39,528 nucleotides of DNA from an uncultured cyanobacterium (GTDB lineage Bacteria > Cyanobacteriota > Cyanobacteriia > PCC-6307 > Cyanobiaceae), in contig CAIRWM010000022.1 in NCBI GenBank assembly GCA_903882285.1, forward strand, positions 1 through 39,528, given 5' to 3'. Under the pieces are notes generated by a model that worked only from the letters and a program-made list of their open reading frames with translations, made no database searches and was not told where the DNA came from. Of the stretch, positions 8,847-21,310 are shown piece by piece; position 1 is the stretch's first letter; every line of letters starts with the position of its first letter. The translations under genes and the position numbers were made by a program.

Positions 8847-9752
8847 TCAGGCGGCCAGGGGCAGGGTGACCGGCCCCCCATCTGACCCCCGGCCCGAGAA
8901 CGGCTCACTCACCAGCGGCAGCTGCACGCTCTCGCCGGGTTCCAGCAGGCGGCGCAGGCTGAGCGGGCCGAACAGGCCCCCCTGCTGCTCCAGTTCCACC
9001 TTGCCCTGGGCACTGAGGAACAGCAGGGCCCAGAACACCCCCACCCGGTCACGGTCCAGGTCGTCCTGGGCCTTTGCCCGGTCCACCTCCTCCCCCCAGG
9101 CGCCCACCAGGTCGTCGAAGCCCACCCAGCGGCTGGTGGTCGTGAAGGCCCAGCGTTGCAGGAAGCGGCTGAGGGCGGCGGTGGTTTCTGGCAGCTTCTC
9201 GCGGTGGGCCAGGGCGGCCACCTCGGCAATGGCGGCTCGGTCGCTGTAGCGCTTGGGCCGATGCTTCTGGCGCACCAGGCCCTCCTCCTGCTCCAGCCGC
9301 TCGGCAATGTCCTCCAGCTGGCGGATCAGTTCGCCCAGGGTGACGGGCCGCTGCAGCGGCGGGGGCGCCACCGGGCGCCGCAGGAGGTGCCGCTCCGGCC
9401 GCTGGGGCAGGCTGAAGCCGCTGACCTCCTCGCCCCAGTCGGCGGCGATGTCGTCGAAGTCGAAACCGTCCTGGAACAGGGGTTCGGTGGGGAAGGTGGC
9501 GGCCTCAAGCACCTCCGCCTTGAGCCCCACCAGCACCGAGGCCGCCAGGAAGGCCTCGCTGCTCTGCGCCAGGTCCTGCTCGTAGCTGCCGCCGCGGGCC
9601 GCCGCCTGACGTGGCGCTTCGACACGCTGCCGCAACTGGTCGAGGAAGCCGTCGATGACGGCGATCACGTCCACATCCCAGGGGTCGATCTCGCCCCGCT
9701 CGGCCGCATCCTGCAGCAGCCGGATCGCCAGCCGGGCGCCCGCTTCAACCAT
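8847..9752 (-). CDS. scpA: Segregation and condensation protein A
   Basis: Kleisin that bridges the SMC heads in chromosome condensation. The 301-residue product starts with AIRLLQDAAERGEIDPWDVDV, matching the kleisin N-terminus that contacts SMC (L-L-x-x-x-x-IDPWDV). A long helical, acidic middle follows, with a winged-helix-like C-terminal region around LFLSAQGKVELEQQGGLFGPLSL. It sits between the LapA-domain gene and the nucleotidyltransferase on the same strand. No scpB is visible in the window. Confidence 0.9.
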   Translation of the reverse strand: MVEAGARLAIRLLQDAAERGEIDPWDVDVIAVIDGFLDQLRQRVEAPRQAAARGGSYEQDLAQSSEAFLAASVLVGLKAEVLEAATFPTEPLFQDGFDFDDIAADWGEEVSGFSLPQRPERHLLRRPVAPPPLQRPVTLGELIRQLEDIAERLEQEEGLVRQKHRPKRYSDRAAIAEVAALAHREKLPETTAALSRFLQRWAFTTTSRWVGFDDLVGAWGEEVDRAKAQDDLDRDRVGVFWALLFLSAQGKVELEQQGGLFGPLSLRRLLEPGESVQLPLVSEPFSGRGSDGGPVTLPLAA

Positions 9753-9863
9753 GGGGGGGCGCAGCCTGATCCGCTGCTGGCATGGGGCTTGGCTCCGCTC
9801 CTGCCGGCACCGTACCGAGAGTGTGGCGACTGGGCCAGCGGGCCGGCGCGGTTGGCCGGCTGC

Positions 9864-10262
9864 CTACTCGATCGAGACGGCGACGGTCTCGGTGTCCTCG
9901 CCGGCGCCGCCTGCGGGGCTGCCGGAACTGCCGCCCGCCGCAGGCAGCAGCCCAAGCTGGGCATCCACGGTGGCGCGGTAGCGCTGCAGATCGTTTTCCA
10001 GTTCGCGGATGCGGACCTGCTGGGCGTCGACGTCGCTCGGGCTCTGCAGGGTCTCGACTTTCTTCACCACTCCGCTCCAGACGGCGAAGATCCAGGCGGC
10101 CGTGGCACCGATCCCGCCCACCAGCAGCAGCAGCGCCGCGAGGGGCAAGGTGGTGGTCACCCCCGGCAGGAAGCGCACCGTGGTGGCGGCGGTGTTTTCC
10201 AGGGTGAACATCACCATCGCCAGCCCGAAGCTGAAGATCAGCAGGAAGTTCAGCTGGCGCAT
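9864..10262 (-). CDS. LapA-domain (DUF1049) membrane protein
   Basis: A 132-residue inner-membrane protein with two hydrophobic helices at about residues 2-22 and 37-62, the second ending in an IFAVWSGV segment. A predicted coiled coil follows (QQVRIRELENDLQRYRATVDAQ), then a Gly/Ser/Ala-rich tail. This is the layout of LapA/DUF1049 proteins, some of which act in envelope or lipopolysaccharide assembly; the role in cyanobacteria is not established. A TTG at 10268 is two codons upstream, but the ATG at 10262 begins MRQLNFLLIFSFGL and is preferred. It lies 116 bases after ndhD on the same strand. Confidence 0.8.
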   Translation of the reverse strand: MRQLNFLLIFSFGLAMVMFTLENTAATTVRFLPGVTTTLPLAALLLLVGGIGATAAWIFAVWSGVVKKVETLQSPSDVDAQQVRIRELENDLQRYRATVDAQLGLLPAAGGSSGSPAGGAGEDTETVAVSIE

Positions 10263-10378
10263 GAACAACGGGCGGCTCGGCCTGGAGAGTAGACACGGCG
10301 GCCAGGGGCGACAGCCATGCTCGCGTGGCTCCGCAGAGTTTCGTTACCGCAGCTCTACTCAGCTCAACTGAACGCAAC

Positions 10379-11980
<1,602 letters not shown>

Positions 11981-12280
11981 AGGCCAGTGCAGTCCAGGGT
12001 CTGGGCGGAGTGTAGAAATTCAGTCCAGTGCGGCACTCTGCTGGTGGGGGATGTCACACAGACCGTTGTGGCTTTTGCCGTCGCCCCCTGCCGGGGCGGT
12101 AGCGCGCTGTTCGCTTGACGCTGCCCTGGCAGGGGGCGACGACAAACCAATGGGCCAGTGGAAAAGGGGCCTCAGGTGGGCGTGCGCCAGTGAGCTCAAG
12201 CCGCCCGCTGGGGACTAAGGCAGCGGCCTGAGGGCACTAAGCGCCCCTCAACGGCATCTGTCTGCCCGTGGGGTGCTCGC
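11981..12280. other. 300-base spacer between ndhF and ndhD
   Basis: No credible gene is visible. It holds the long inverted repeat at 12074-12146 (listed separately) and otherwise GC-rich sequence with a few short G and C runs. It is the leader of ndhD and the trailer of ndhF, so it could contain an ndhF terminator or processing site and an ndhD promoter. I could not pick a -10/-35 pair with confidence. Confidence 0.6.
12074..12146. repeat. Long inverted repeat (about 24-base arms, 25-base loop)
   Basis: The left arm at 12074-12097 (core GTCGCCCCCTGCCGGGGC) is the reverse complement of the right arm at 12123-12146 (core GCCCTGGCAGGGGGCGAC) except at two positions, each of which can form a G-U pair on one strand. 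The 25-base loop contains the palindrome AGCGCGCT. The stem would be extremely stable in RNA from either strand. Neither side is followed by a clear U-tract, so it is not a textbook intrinsic terminator; a processing site, transcript-stability element or mobile palindromic element are alternatives. Confidence 0.85.
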
Positions 12281-14305
12281 TCACCCCAACGCCCCGAACA
12301 CCACCACTAGCGCCACCACCCCGCCGAAGACGATCAGGGCATAGAACTGGGCGCGGCCGGTCTCGAAGTATTTGAGGCCCTCGCCGCTGCCCAGGGTGAG
12401 CAGGCCGGTGAGGTTGACCACGCCATCAACCACCTTGGAATCAACGTCCAGGACCGATTTGGCCAGCTTGCGGCTGCCCTGGACGAACAGCTTGTCATTG
12501 ATGGCGTCAAGGTACCACTTGTTGGTCAGGAAGCGGTTGATCGCCGGGAAGCGGCCCGCCACCGCCGTGGCGAGGTCGATCCGGTGCAGGGCGTAGGCCA
12601 GCACGGCCACGCTGATGCCTAGCACCGAGATCGCCACCGAGGCTCCGGCCAGGGGCAGAAACTCGCTCCAGCTGAAGTGTTCCGCCATCTCGGCGGCTTC
12701 GCCCGGGTTGAGCAGGCGGGCGAAACGGCTGTTCCAGGGGGTGCCCAGCAGGCCGATCAGCACCGAGGGGACAGCCAGCACCACAAGGGGCATGGCCATC
12801 TGCCAGCCGGATTCATGCGGGTGCTCGGCACGGTGGCCATGACTGTCTCCATGACCCTCGCCGCCGGTTTCGCCGCTGCCTTTGCCCGCCGCCGCCAGCA
12901 ACTGGGCCTGCACGCCCTTGTCGTTGCCGCGGAAGCTGCCCTCGAAGGTGAGGAAGTACAACCGGAACATGTAGAAGGCGGTCATGCCGGCGGTGACGAA
13001 GCCCATGCCCCAGAGCATGGGGTAGGAGTTGAACGCCTGGCCGAGGATCTCGTCCTTGCTCCAGAAGCCCGCCAGGGGCGGGATGCCTGCGATCGCCACG
13101 CAGCCGATCAGGAAGGTGATGGCGGTGATCGGCATATGGCGGCGCAGACCTCCCATCAGCCGCATGTCCTGGGCGAGCACCGGCTCGTGGCCCACCACCT
13201 CCTCCATGGCGTGGATGACGGAGCCGGAGCCCAGGAAGAGCATCGCCTTGAAGAAGGCGTGGGTGACCAGGTGGAACATGCCGGCCACCGGGGCGCCGCA
13301 GCCCATGGCCAGCATCATGTAGCCGAGCTGGGAGACGGTGCTGTAGGCCAGCCCCTTCTTGAGGTCCTGCTGGGTGAGGGCGATCGAGGCCCCCAGAAAA
13401 AGGGTGACCGTGCCAATGACTGCGATCGTGAGCTGCACGGCCGGAAAGGCCTCGTAGACGGGCTGCAGGCGGGCCACCAGGAAGACGCCGGCCGCCACCA
13501 TCGTGGCGGCGTGGATCAGGGCCGAGATCGGTGTGGGTCCCTCCATGGCGTCGGGGAGCCAGACGTGCAGGGGGAACTGGGCCGACTTGGCCATCGGCCC
13601 CATGAACACCAGCAGGCAGAGCAACACCGCTACCCCCGTGCTGACACTGCCATTGGCGACGGCGTCCTGAAGTCGGGCGCCGATGGTCTCGAAGCCGAAG
13701 CTGCCGGTGGCCCAGAAGAGGCCGAGGATGCCCAGGAGCAGGCCGAAGTCGCCGACGCGGTTGACCACAAAGGCTTTCTGGGCGGCATTGGCGGCACCGT
13801 CACGGTCGTACCAGAAGCCCACGAGCAGGTAAGAACACATGCCCACCAGCTCCCAGAACACGTAGATCTCCAGCAGGTTGGGGGAGATCACCAGGCCAAG
13901 CATCGAACTGCTGAACAGGGCCAAGTAGGTGAAGAAGCGCACATAGCCCTTGTCGTGGGCCATGTAGCCATCGGAGTAGACCATCACCAGCAAGGCGATG
14001 GTGGTGACCAGCGACAGCATCACCGCCGCCAGTGGGTCGACGCGGAAGCCCATCTGCAGGTTGAAGCTGCCGGCACTGGCCCAGTCGAAGAGCACTTCGG
14101 TGGTACCGGCGCCGCCCAGCTGTTCGGCCAGCACGGCATAACTGAGTACGGCGGCGGCGCCCACGCAGCTGAGCAGCAGGATCGCCACCGGTTTGCGCAG
14201 GCGGTTGACGGTGCGGTTGAAGCTGATCAGACCCAGGCCCGACAGGCAGGCGCCCACGAGGGGAAGCACCGGGATCAACCAGGCGAGCTCGGCGGCGGAC
14301 GGCAT
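12281..14305 (-). CDS. ndhF: NAD(P)H-quinone oxidoreductase subunit 5 (NdhF)
   Basis: The distal antiporter-like subunit of NDH-1. The 674-residue product has the signatures RVDPLAAVMLSLVTTIALLVMVYSDGYM (near 88), ELVGMCSYLLVGFWYDR (near 152), PLHVWLPDAMEGPTPISALIHAATMVAAGVFL (near 246) and the NuoL-type C-terminal lateral-helix region. A hydrophilic His/Gly-rich loop (GEGHGDSHGHRAEHPH, near residue 492) separates two membrane segments and could bind metal, though such loops vary between species. Length and context with ndhD support an NdhF1 type. The NnrU/Z-ISO-like gene lies 93 bases upstream on the same strand. Confidence 0.96.
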   Translation of the reverse strand: MPSAAELAWLIPVLPLVGACLSGLGLISFNRTVNRLRKPVAILLLSCVGAAAVLSYAVLAEQLGGAGTTEVLFDWASAGSFNLQMGFRVDPLAAVMLSLVTTIALLVMVYSDGYMAHDKGYVRFFTYLALFSSSMLGLVISPNLLEIYVFWELVGMCSYLLVGFWYDRDGAANAAQKAFVVNRVGDFGLLLGILGLFWATGSFGFETIGARLQDAVANGSVSTGVAVLLCLLVFMGPMAKSAQFPLHVWLPDAMEGPTPISALIHAATMVAAGVFLVARLQPVYEAFPAVQLTIAVIGTVTLFLGASIALTQQDLKKGLAYSTVSQLGYMMLAMGCGAPVAGMFHLVTHAFFKAMLFLGSGSVIHAMEEVVGHEPVLAQDMRLMGGLRRHMPITAITFLIGCVAIAGIPPLAGFWSKDEILGQAFNSYPMLWGMGFVTAGMTAFYMFRLYFLTFEGSFRGNDKGVQAQLLAAAGKGSGETGGEGHGDSHGHRAEHPHESGWQMAMPLVVLAVPSVLIGLLGTPWNSRFARLLNPGEAAEMAEHFSWSEFLPLAGASVAISVLGISVAVLAYALHRIDLATAVAGRFPAINRFLTNKWYLDAINDKLFVQGSRKLAKSVLDVDSKVVDGVVNLTGLLTLGSGEGLKYFETGRAQFYALIVFGGVVALVVVFGALG

Positions 14306-14398
14306 CCTGCGGAGACGGCTGGAATTGAGTGTAGGCAGGTCGGCTGCGTCGTCCCGCTCCGTGTGCGGGGCTGGAGATGGGCCGTGCCTGCTGGGGCC

Positions 14399-15136
14399 TT
14401 AGCCGAGCCAGTGGGCCAGGCTGGTGCGCGCGAAGGCTGTGGCCCCCAGACCGATCCAGCGGTGTGCCCACCAGAACACCGCCACGGCGATGGCGATGCC
14501 CAGCTGGGACGGCCGCAGGAATTCGGCGAGCACTAGCTGCTGGCGCCCATCCAGCACCGCCCAGAACGGCAGGATCGAGGTCTGGGCGCGCAGCTCCTCA
14601 AACGCCAGACCGAAGCGGTGGCGCAGGCGGCGGTCACCGTTCCAGACGGCGAAGAGGTGGTGGGCGATCAGGCCGGCGCAGGTGGCGACCATGAAACTGC
14701 TGCCGATCCAGAGCAGGTGGGTGGCGCACCAGAGGATCTGCCCCACCGCCTGGGGATGGCGGCTCACTCGGATGATGCCGGTGGCATAGAGGCGCACCTG
14801 GGGCTTCAGCACGGCCGGAATCTCCAGCAGGTTGTAGGTGGCCGGATAGAGGAACAGGAAGCTGATCGCCGTGCCACCCCAGACCAGCGGCACGATCCAG
14901 GGCTGGTCCTGCAGGTTCCAGAGCCGCACGCCGTCGTAGCGGTGGGCCAGGAAGTAGCCGATCACCACCACCGCGGCGGGGATGCTCACGGCGGCGAACA
15001 GCAGGCGCCAGGCCCGGGCGCCGATGCGCTCCTCCCCCCAGGCGCGCAGCGAGGCGCCGCCGCTGTGCAGCACGGCGAAGACGAGCAGCAGTGCCAGCAT
15101 CACCCAGGTGCTGTGGTGGGCGGTGGAGGACGGCAT
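14399..15136 (-). CDS. NnrU-family membrane protein, probable 15-cis-zeta-carotene isomerase (Z-ISO)
   Basis: An integral membrane protein of 245 residues with six or seven hydrophobic helices. The NnrU family includes plant Z-ISO, a heme-dependent isomerase acting between phytoene desaturase and zeta-carotene desaturase. Visible features are an early LHSGGASLRAWGEERIG segment, RVSRHPQAVGQILWCATHLLW near residue 125, and a later LIAHHLFAVWNGDRRL segment. The conserved His residues could be heme ligands. The two pathway genes pds and psy lie 2.4 kb away in the window, which supports the role but does not prove it. A plain NnrU-like function is the alternative. Confidence 0.7.
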   Translation of the reverse strand: MPSSTAHHSTWVMLALLLVFAVLHSGGASLRAWGEERIGARAWRLLFAAVSIPAAVVVIGYFLAHRYDGVRLWNLQDQPWIVPLVWGGTAISFLFLYPATYNLLEIPAVLKPQVRLYATGIIRVSRHPQAVGQILWCATHLLWIGSSFMVATCAGLIAHHLFAVWNGDRRLRHRFGLAFEELRAQTSILPFWAVLDGRQQLVLAEFLRPSQLGIAIAVAVFWWAHRWIGLGATAFARTSLAHWLG

Positions 15137-15246
15137 CCGGGGGAGGGCTCAACTGTGACGGCAGGATTCTCGCCAGCGGCGATGCCCCTAGAGTCCGCGA
15201 AGCTTGAGAGGTCCGGCATCCGCTCTACCCGGCTTGGCCTTCCTCT

Positions 15247-15294
15247 GGCTCCCTGACCCCGTGGCTCCTTGACCCCGTGGCTCCTTGACCCCAT
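15247..15294 (+). repeat. Three tandem 16-base repeats ending in the LysR start codon
   Basis: Copies lie at 15247-15262, 15263-15278 and 15279-15294, with consensus GGCTCC[CT]TGACCCC[GA]T. The copies are exact apart from one C/T in the first copy and a G-to-A in the third. That last change turns GTG into the ATG (15293-15295) that begins the regulator. The period is not a multiple of three, so each copy puts GTG and TTG in a different frame. Confidence 0.95.
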
Positions 15295-16267
15295 GGCGGA
15301 TCTGCCCTTCACCCTCGATCAGCTGCGCATCCTGCGGGCGATTGCCAGCGAGGGCAGTTTCAAGAAGGCTGCGGACAGCCTCTACGTGACCCAGCCGGCG
15401 GTCAGCCTGCAGATTCAGAATCTCGAGAAGCAGCTCGACGTCTCTCTGTTCGATCGCGGCGGCCGCAAGGCCCAGCTCACCGAGGCTGGCCATCTGCTGC
15501 TCAGCTACTGCGACCGGATCCTCAGCCAGTGCCAGGAGGCCTGCCGCGCCCTCGACGACCTGCACAACCTCAAGGGCGGTTCGCTGATCGTGGGCGCCAG
15601 CCAGACCACCGGCACCTACCTGATGCCGCGGATGATCGGCCTGTTCCGCCAGAAGTATCCCGACGTGGCGGTGCAGCTGCAGGTGCACAGCACCCGCCGC
15701 ACCGGCTGGAGCGTGGCCAACGGCCAGGTGGATCTGGCGATCATCGGCGGCGAGCTGCCCGGCGAGCTCAACGACCTGTTGCAGGTGCTGCCCTACGCCA
15801 ACGATGAACTGGCGCTGGTGCTGCCGCCCAAGCACCCCCTGGCCCGCCTGCCCGAGCTCACCAAGGACGATCTCTACCGGCTGGGTTTTGTCTGCCTCGA
15901 CGCCCAGTCGACCACCCGCAAGATGGTGGACCAGCTGCTGGTGCGCTCCAAGCTCGATGTCGGTCGCCTCAAGATCGAGATGGAGCTCAACTCCTTCGAG
16001 GCGATCAAGAACGCCGTGCAGGCCGGGCTGGGGGCCGCCTTCCTGCCGGTGGTGTCGATCGAGCGCGAGCTGGCCGCCGGCACCTTGCACCGTCCCCAGG
16101 TGGCTGATCTTCTGGTCCGGCGTCAGCTGAAGCTGATCACCCATCCGGCGCGTTATTGCTCCCGCGCCGCCGAGGCCTTCCGCCGCGAAGTGCTGCCCGT
16201 GTTCGCCAGCCCCGACAGCCCCCTGCGCCAGGTGCAGCCCCGCGGCAGCGAGGCCAGTCCCGCCTGA
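15293..16267 (+). CDS. rbcR: LysR-type regulator, RbcR/NdhR-like
   Basis: A LysR-family activator or repressor of about 324 residues, close in pattern to cyanobacterial and plastid RbcR (Ycf30), which controls carbon-fixation genes, and related to NdhR/CcmR. The N-terminal winged helix-turn-helix spans about residues 6-65 ([23 protein letters not shown], then [16 protein letters not shown]). The effector-binding domain starts near residue 95 with a [12 protein letters not shown] segment. The start is set at the ATG at 15293 because [11 protein letters not shown] is the family N-terminus. A TTG at 15269 is in frame but would translate the tandem repeat. Which paralogue it is cannot be settled by eye. 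Confidence 0.88.
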   Translation: MADLPFTLDQLRILRAIASEGSFKKAADSLYVTQPAVSLQIQNLEKQLDVSLFDRGGRKAQLTEAGHLLLSYCDRILSQCQEACRALDDLHNLKGGSLIVGASQTTGTYLMPRMIGLFRQKYPDVAVQLQVHSTRRTGWSVANGQVDLAIIGGELPGELNDLLQVLPYANDELALVLPPKHPLARLPELTKDDLYRLGFVCLDAQSTTRKMVDQLLVRSKLDVGRLKIEMELNSFEAIKNAVQAGLGAAFLPVVSIERELAAGTLHRPQVADLLVRRQLKLITHPARYCSRAAEAFRREVLPVFASPDSPLRQVQPRGSEASPA

Positions 16268-16286
16268 CCCACCCGGCGGGGCGGGA

Positions 16287-17012
16287 TCAGAAGGTGTCGG
16301 CTTCGGGGGTAACGCCCGCCGCGTCGTCAGCGACCCCTTTGGTGATGAATTTGTTTTCGGTGATGTCGGTCTGGTAGACGCAGCGCACGATCGGTTTGTC
16401 CTTCACCGAGCCGATGTAGGCGAAGGTGTTCATGCGCTGCTTGCACTGGCGCATCTGCTCGGCGGTGACCGCGCCTTCCTTCTGCAGCACGCTCCAGTTC
16501 TCCCGGCGGATCACGCAGCCGGGCTTGAGCGTTGGCTGGGTGACGAAGCTGCTGCTGGGGTTCATCGTGGTGTACATCTCGATGTCCATCACGAAGGCAC
16601 TGGCCCCCCACTGCCGGCAGAACTCCGGGTCGGGAACGGCCATGTCGAGCTGCTGGCTGCTGGCGATGTTGCCCTGATTCCCCTGGGTGGTGCTGGTCAC
16701 GGCGCTGCCGATGCCGATGCCCACGACCAGCACGCCGGCCAGAACCGCCGCGGTGCCCATGTTGAACTGAATGCCCAGACCACCGCCGTCGGGTCCCCCC
16801 CCCGGACCACCGAGGCCACCGCCTCTCCCTGGGGGGCCGCCCCGGCCGGGATCGCGGCGGCCGTAGCCGCGATCGTCGTCCCAGTCCTGGGTCCGTCCGG
16901 AGCGGCGATCGGCGTAGCGATCAGGATTGCGATCGGTGTAGCGATCCGAGCGGCCGGGTGGTTCCTCGTAGGAGGCGCGATACGGCGATCCGGACCGGGG
17001 GGAGCGGGTCAC
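16287..17012 (-). CDS. DUF3172 protein with single membrane anchor
   Basis: A cyanobacterial protein of unknown function, 241 residues from a GTG at 17012. The first 80 residues are disordered and rich in Arg, Asp and Gly, with [16 protein letters not shown] repeats. A single hydrophobic helix follows at about 85-105. The conserved DUF3172 region (about 110-235) has spaced Cys residues ([32 protein letters not shown]). The four Cys suggest disulphides on the far side of the membrane; this is inference. Its GTG overlaps the ndhM stop (GTGA), so it is probably translated with ndhM. Confidence 0.8.
   Translation of the reverse strand: MTRSPRSGSPYRASYEEPPGRSDRYTDRNPDRYADRRSGRTQDWDDDRGYGRRDPGRGGPPGRGGGLGGPGGGPDGGGLGIQFNMGTAAVLAGVLVVGIGIGSAVTSTTQGNQGNIASSQQLDMAVPDPEFCRQWGASAFVMDIEMYTTMNPSSSFVTQPTLKPGCVIRRENWSVLQKEGAVTAEQMRQCKQRMNTFAYIGSVKDKPIVRCVYQTDITENKFITKGVADDAAGVTPEADTF
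16905..16946 (-). repeat. Direct repeat, 18 bases twice, in the DUF3172 gene
   Basis: GCGATCGG[CT]GTAGCGATC occurs at 16905-16922 and 16929-16946, a 24-base period. It encodes repeated Asp-Arg-Tyr and Asp-Arg segments in the disordered N-terminus, so the repeat is in phase with the frame. Confidence 0.9.
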
Positions 17013-17356
17013 AGGGTTTCGGGGCTGCGCGGCAGGCCCATCGAGTAGTTCTGCACCCGCGCCTGAGGGTTGTAGCGGAGCTCCCCGGCCTGCAGCAGCT
17101 GGCGGATCACCCCCTCGAGCTCGGAGCCGATGCGGCGCAGCGTGTAGTCGTTGAGGTCGGCGCCGGCCTGGGCGGCCACCTGGGCACGGAAACTGACGCA
17201 CACCTTCTCCAGGGCGCCCTCGTCCCAGAGGAACTCGTTGTCTGGGTCGATGTCGAGGGTGAGCTGGCTGGGGTCGGGCACCAGATCGCCGTTCTCGACG
17301 CGGGCGGTGAACAGCCGGATGTGCCGGGTGGTGGACTTCAGCAGGGTGTCGGCCAT
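17009..17356 (-). CDS. ndhM: NAD(P)H-quinone oxidoreductase subunit M (NdhM)
   Basis: Oxygenic-photosynthesis-specific subunit of NDH-1, located in the peripheral arm. The 115-residue product begins [23 protein letters not shown] and contains [20 protein letters not shown] and [21 protein letters not shown], matching the family over its full length. The frame is open far upstream, but homology starts at the ATG at 17354-17356. The stop overlaps the GTG of the DUF3172 gene. It is divergent from pds, with 129 bases between. Confidence 0.96.
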   Translation of the reverse strand: MADTLLKSTTRHIRLFTARVENGDLVPDPSQLTLDIDPDNEFLWDEGALEKVCVSFRAQVAAQAGADLNDYTLRRIGSELEGVIRQLLQAGELRYNPQARVQNYSMGLPRSPETL

Positions 17357-19839
<2,483 letters not shown>

Positions 19840-20346
19840 GCGGGCTGCGGCGGTAGAAGCGGGCCTTGGCGGCCTCCGCGGTGATCACGTCGCCCAGCGG
19901 GATAGCGGGATCAGCCCGGGCAGCAGCAGGAACAAAGATGGCAGCGGCACGAAGCCGAACAGCCGGCCGAGCGGGGTCAGCGGCAGCAGGTTCGCCTGGG
20001 CGCCCAGGGGGGTGGCCGCCGGCAGGGCCAACACCTGCTTCACCACAGGAATGCTCTCGCCGGTGATCGCGGCCCCGTGTTCCTGCCAGACCCCCAGCAG
20101 GATCAGGATGATCGGACTGCCGAACTGGCGCAGCAGCAGCCGGCCGGTCTGGCGGCGGGGCGTGGCCTCCCGGTGATTGGGCCCGTGCAGGGCCAGCCGG
20201 CGGCGGGCCTCCGCAAAGGAGAGGCCCTCGCCGCCGCTCCCGAGGCGCTGGAACAGGGTCTGCTCCGGCAGGCTCCAGGCCGGATCTTCCCGGCCGGTCG
20301 CTGCACCTCCGGCAAGGGGGGCGGCAGGTTCAATGGGGGCGCCCAT
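19840..20346 (-). pseudogene. Relic of a P-type cation ATPase (MgtA-like class)
   Basis: Three separate pieces of a P-type ATPase can be read on the minus strand in order. First is the cation-ATPase N-domain (FQRLGSGGEGLSFAEARRRLALHGPNH, then LLLRQFGSPIILILL). Next comes the actuator-domain TGES motif (AAITGESIPVVKQV). Then comes the extreme C-terminus (PLTPLGRLFGFVPLPSLFLLL). After a frameshift near 19907 the end continues as IPLGDVITAEAAKARFYRR, a typical last segment. The DKTGT phosphorylation site, the nucleotide-binding domain and most membrane helices are missing, so about 700 residues have been deleted. The C-terminal FGFVPLP and FYRR patterns point to class III (magnesium-type) pumps, but class II is possible. 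Confidence 0.85.
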
Positions 20347-20377
20347 CGCAGCGTGCCGGGGTCCCCAGTGTGGAGAG

Positions 20378-21310
20378 TCAGCCTGGGGCTGCCAGCCATT
20401 GGAGCAGGATCGGATTCACCAGCTCCGGTGCCTCGTCGTGGGGGCAGTGCCCTACGCCCGGCAGGATCACCAGATTCCGCACGCAGCCATAGGTGTCGGC
20501 CCAGCGGCGGGCCTCCGCCGGCGCCTCCCAGGGGTCCTCGGCTCCCCAGAGCATCCGCACCGGCAGGTTCAGCTGGGCCAGTAGGTCTGGGGCCAGGTGA
20601 TCCTCAAAGAGGTTCACAAAGCCGCGGAAGCTCTCCACGGCCCCGGGATCGGTGGCGGGGCGGTGCAGCAGGGCTATCAGCTGGTCGTCGACGTTGGCGC
20701 CACTGGGGTAGGCCTGGCGCAGCACCTGGCGGATGAAGGCCGGCCGGGCCAGAAAGCCGAACAGGGGGGCCAGCAGCCAGCGCTGGCGCACCAAGCCCTT
20801 GAGCACGGGGCGTCCTGCCTGCTCCCACACCGGCAGCTCGGAGCGGCGTTTTTCATCGAGGGTGCGCTGGGCGCAGTCGATCAGCACCACCTGGGCCGGT
20901 GGCCGGCCGTCGGCGCTGAGCAGGCGGGCGGCATCGAGCGCCACCACACCCCCCACCGAATTGCCGACCAGATGGACCGCCCGTCCGCCGGGTTGCACCA
21001 CGGCGTCGAGGAAGTCGATGACCTGCTCGGCCCAGAGGTCGAAGCAGTAGCGCACCGCATCGGGCCGTTCGGGCTCGTCATGCAGCCGCGAGCGGGGCTT
21101 GTCACTCGCGCCGAAGCCCAGCAGGTCGAGGGCGAACACCTCGGCCTGCTGGGCCAGCACGGGCAGGTTGTGGCGCCAGTGGCCGACGCTGGCCCCGAAG
21201 CCATGGATCATCACAACCACCGGCGCTGCGCCGGGGCTGCCGGCGCGGGTCCAGCGGATGCGGTGCCCGCGCCAGAGCCAGGTGGATTCCGCGCTGGCGG
21301 AATCAGACAC
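20378..21310 (-). CDS. Alpha/beta-fold hydrolase (possible chlorophyll dephytylase/pheophytinase-like)
   Basis: A 310-residue alpha/beta hydrolase. Visible are the oxyanion motif VVVMIHGFGASVGHWRHN (residues 31-48), the FALDLLGFGASDKP strand-turn, the nucleophile elbow HLVGNSVGGVVALDAA (Ser near 118), an acid segment MLWGAEDPWEAP and the catalytic His in GVGHCPHDEAPE. The GNSxGG elbow and DLLGFGxSDKP match cyanobacterial relatives of plant pheophytinase and CLD1, so a role in removing phytol from chlorophyll is an attractive but unproven guess. The ATG overlaps the end of the rbp gene by eight bases. Confidence 0.85.
   Translation of the reverse strand: MSDSASAESTWLWRGHRIRWTRAGSPGAAPVVVMIHGFGASVGHWRHNLPVLAQQAEVFALDLLGFGASDKPRSRLHDEPERPDAVRYCFDLWAEQVIDFLDAVVQPGGRAVHLVGNSVGGVVALDAARLLSADGRPPAQVVLIDCAQRTLDEKRRSELPVWEQAGRPVLKGLVRQRWLLAPLFGFLARPAFIRQVLRQAYPSGANVDDQLIALLHRPATDPGAVESFRGFVNLFEDHLAPDLLAQLNLPVRMLWGAEDPWEAPAEARRWADTYGCVRNLVILPGVGHCPHDEAPELVNPILLQWLAAPG

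Noticed and set aside
12677-14536. Open frame of about 600 codons antisense to ndhF
   Set aside because: His/Gly/Gln-rich composition typical of an antisense shadow; ndhF is complete on the other strand.
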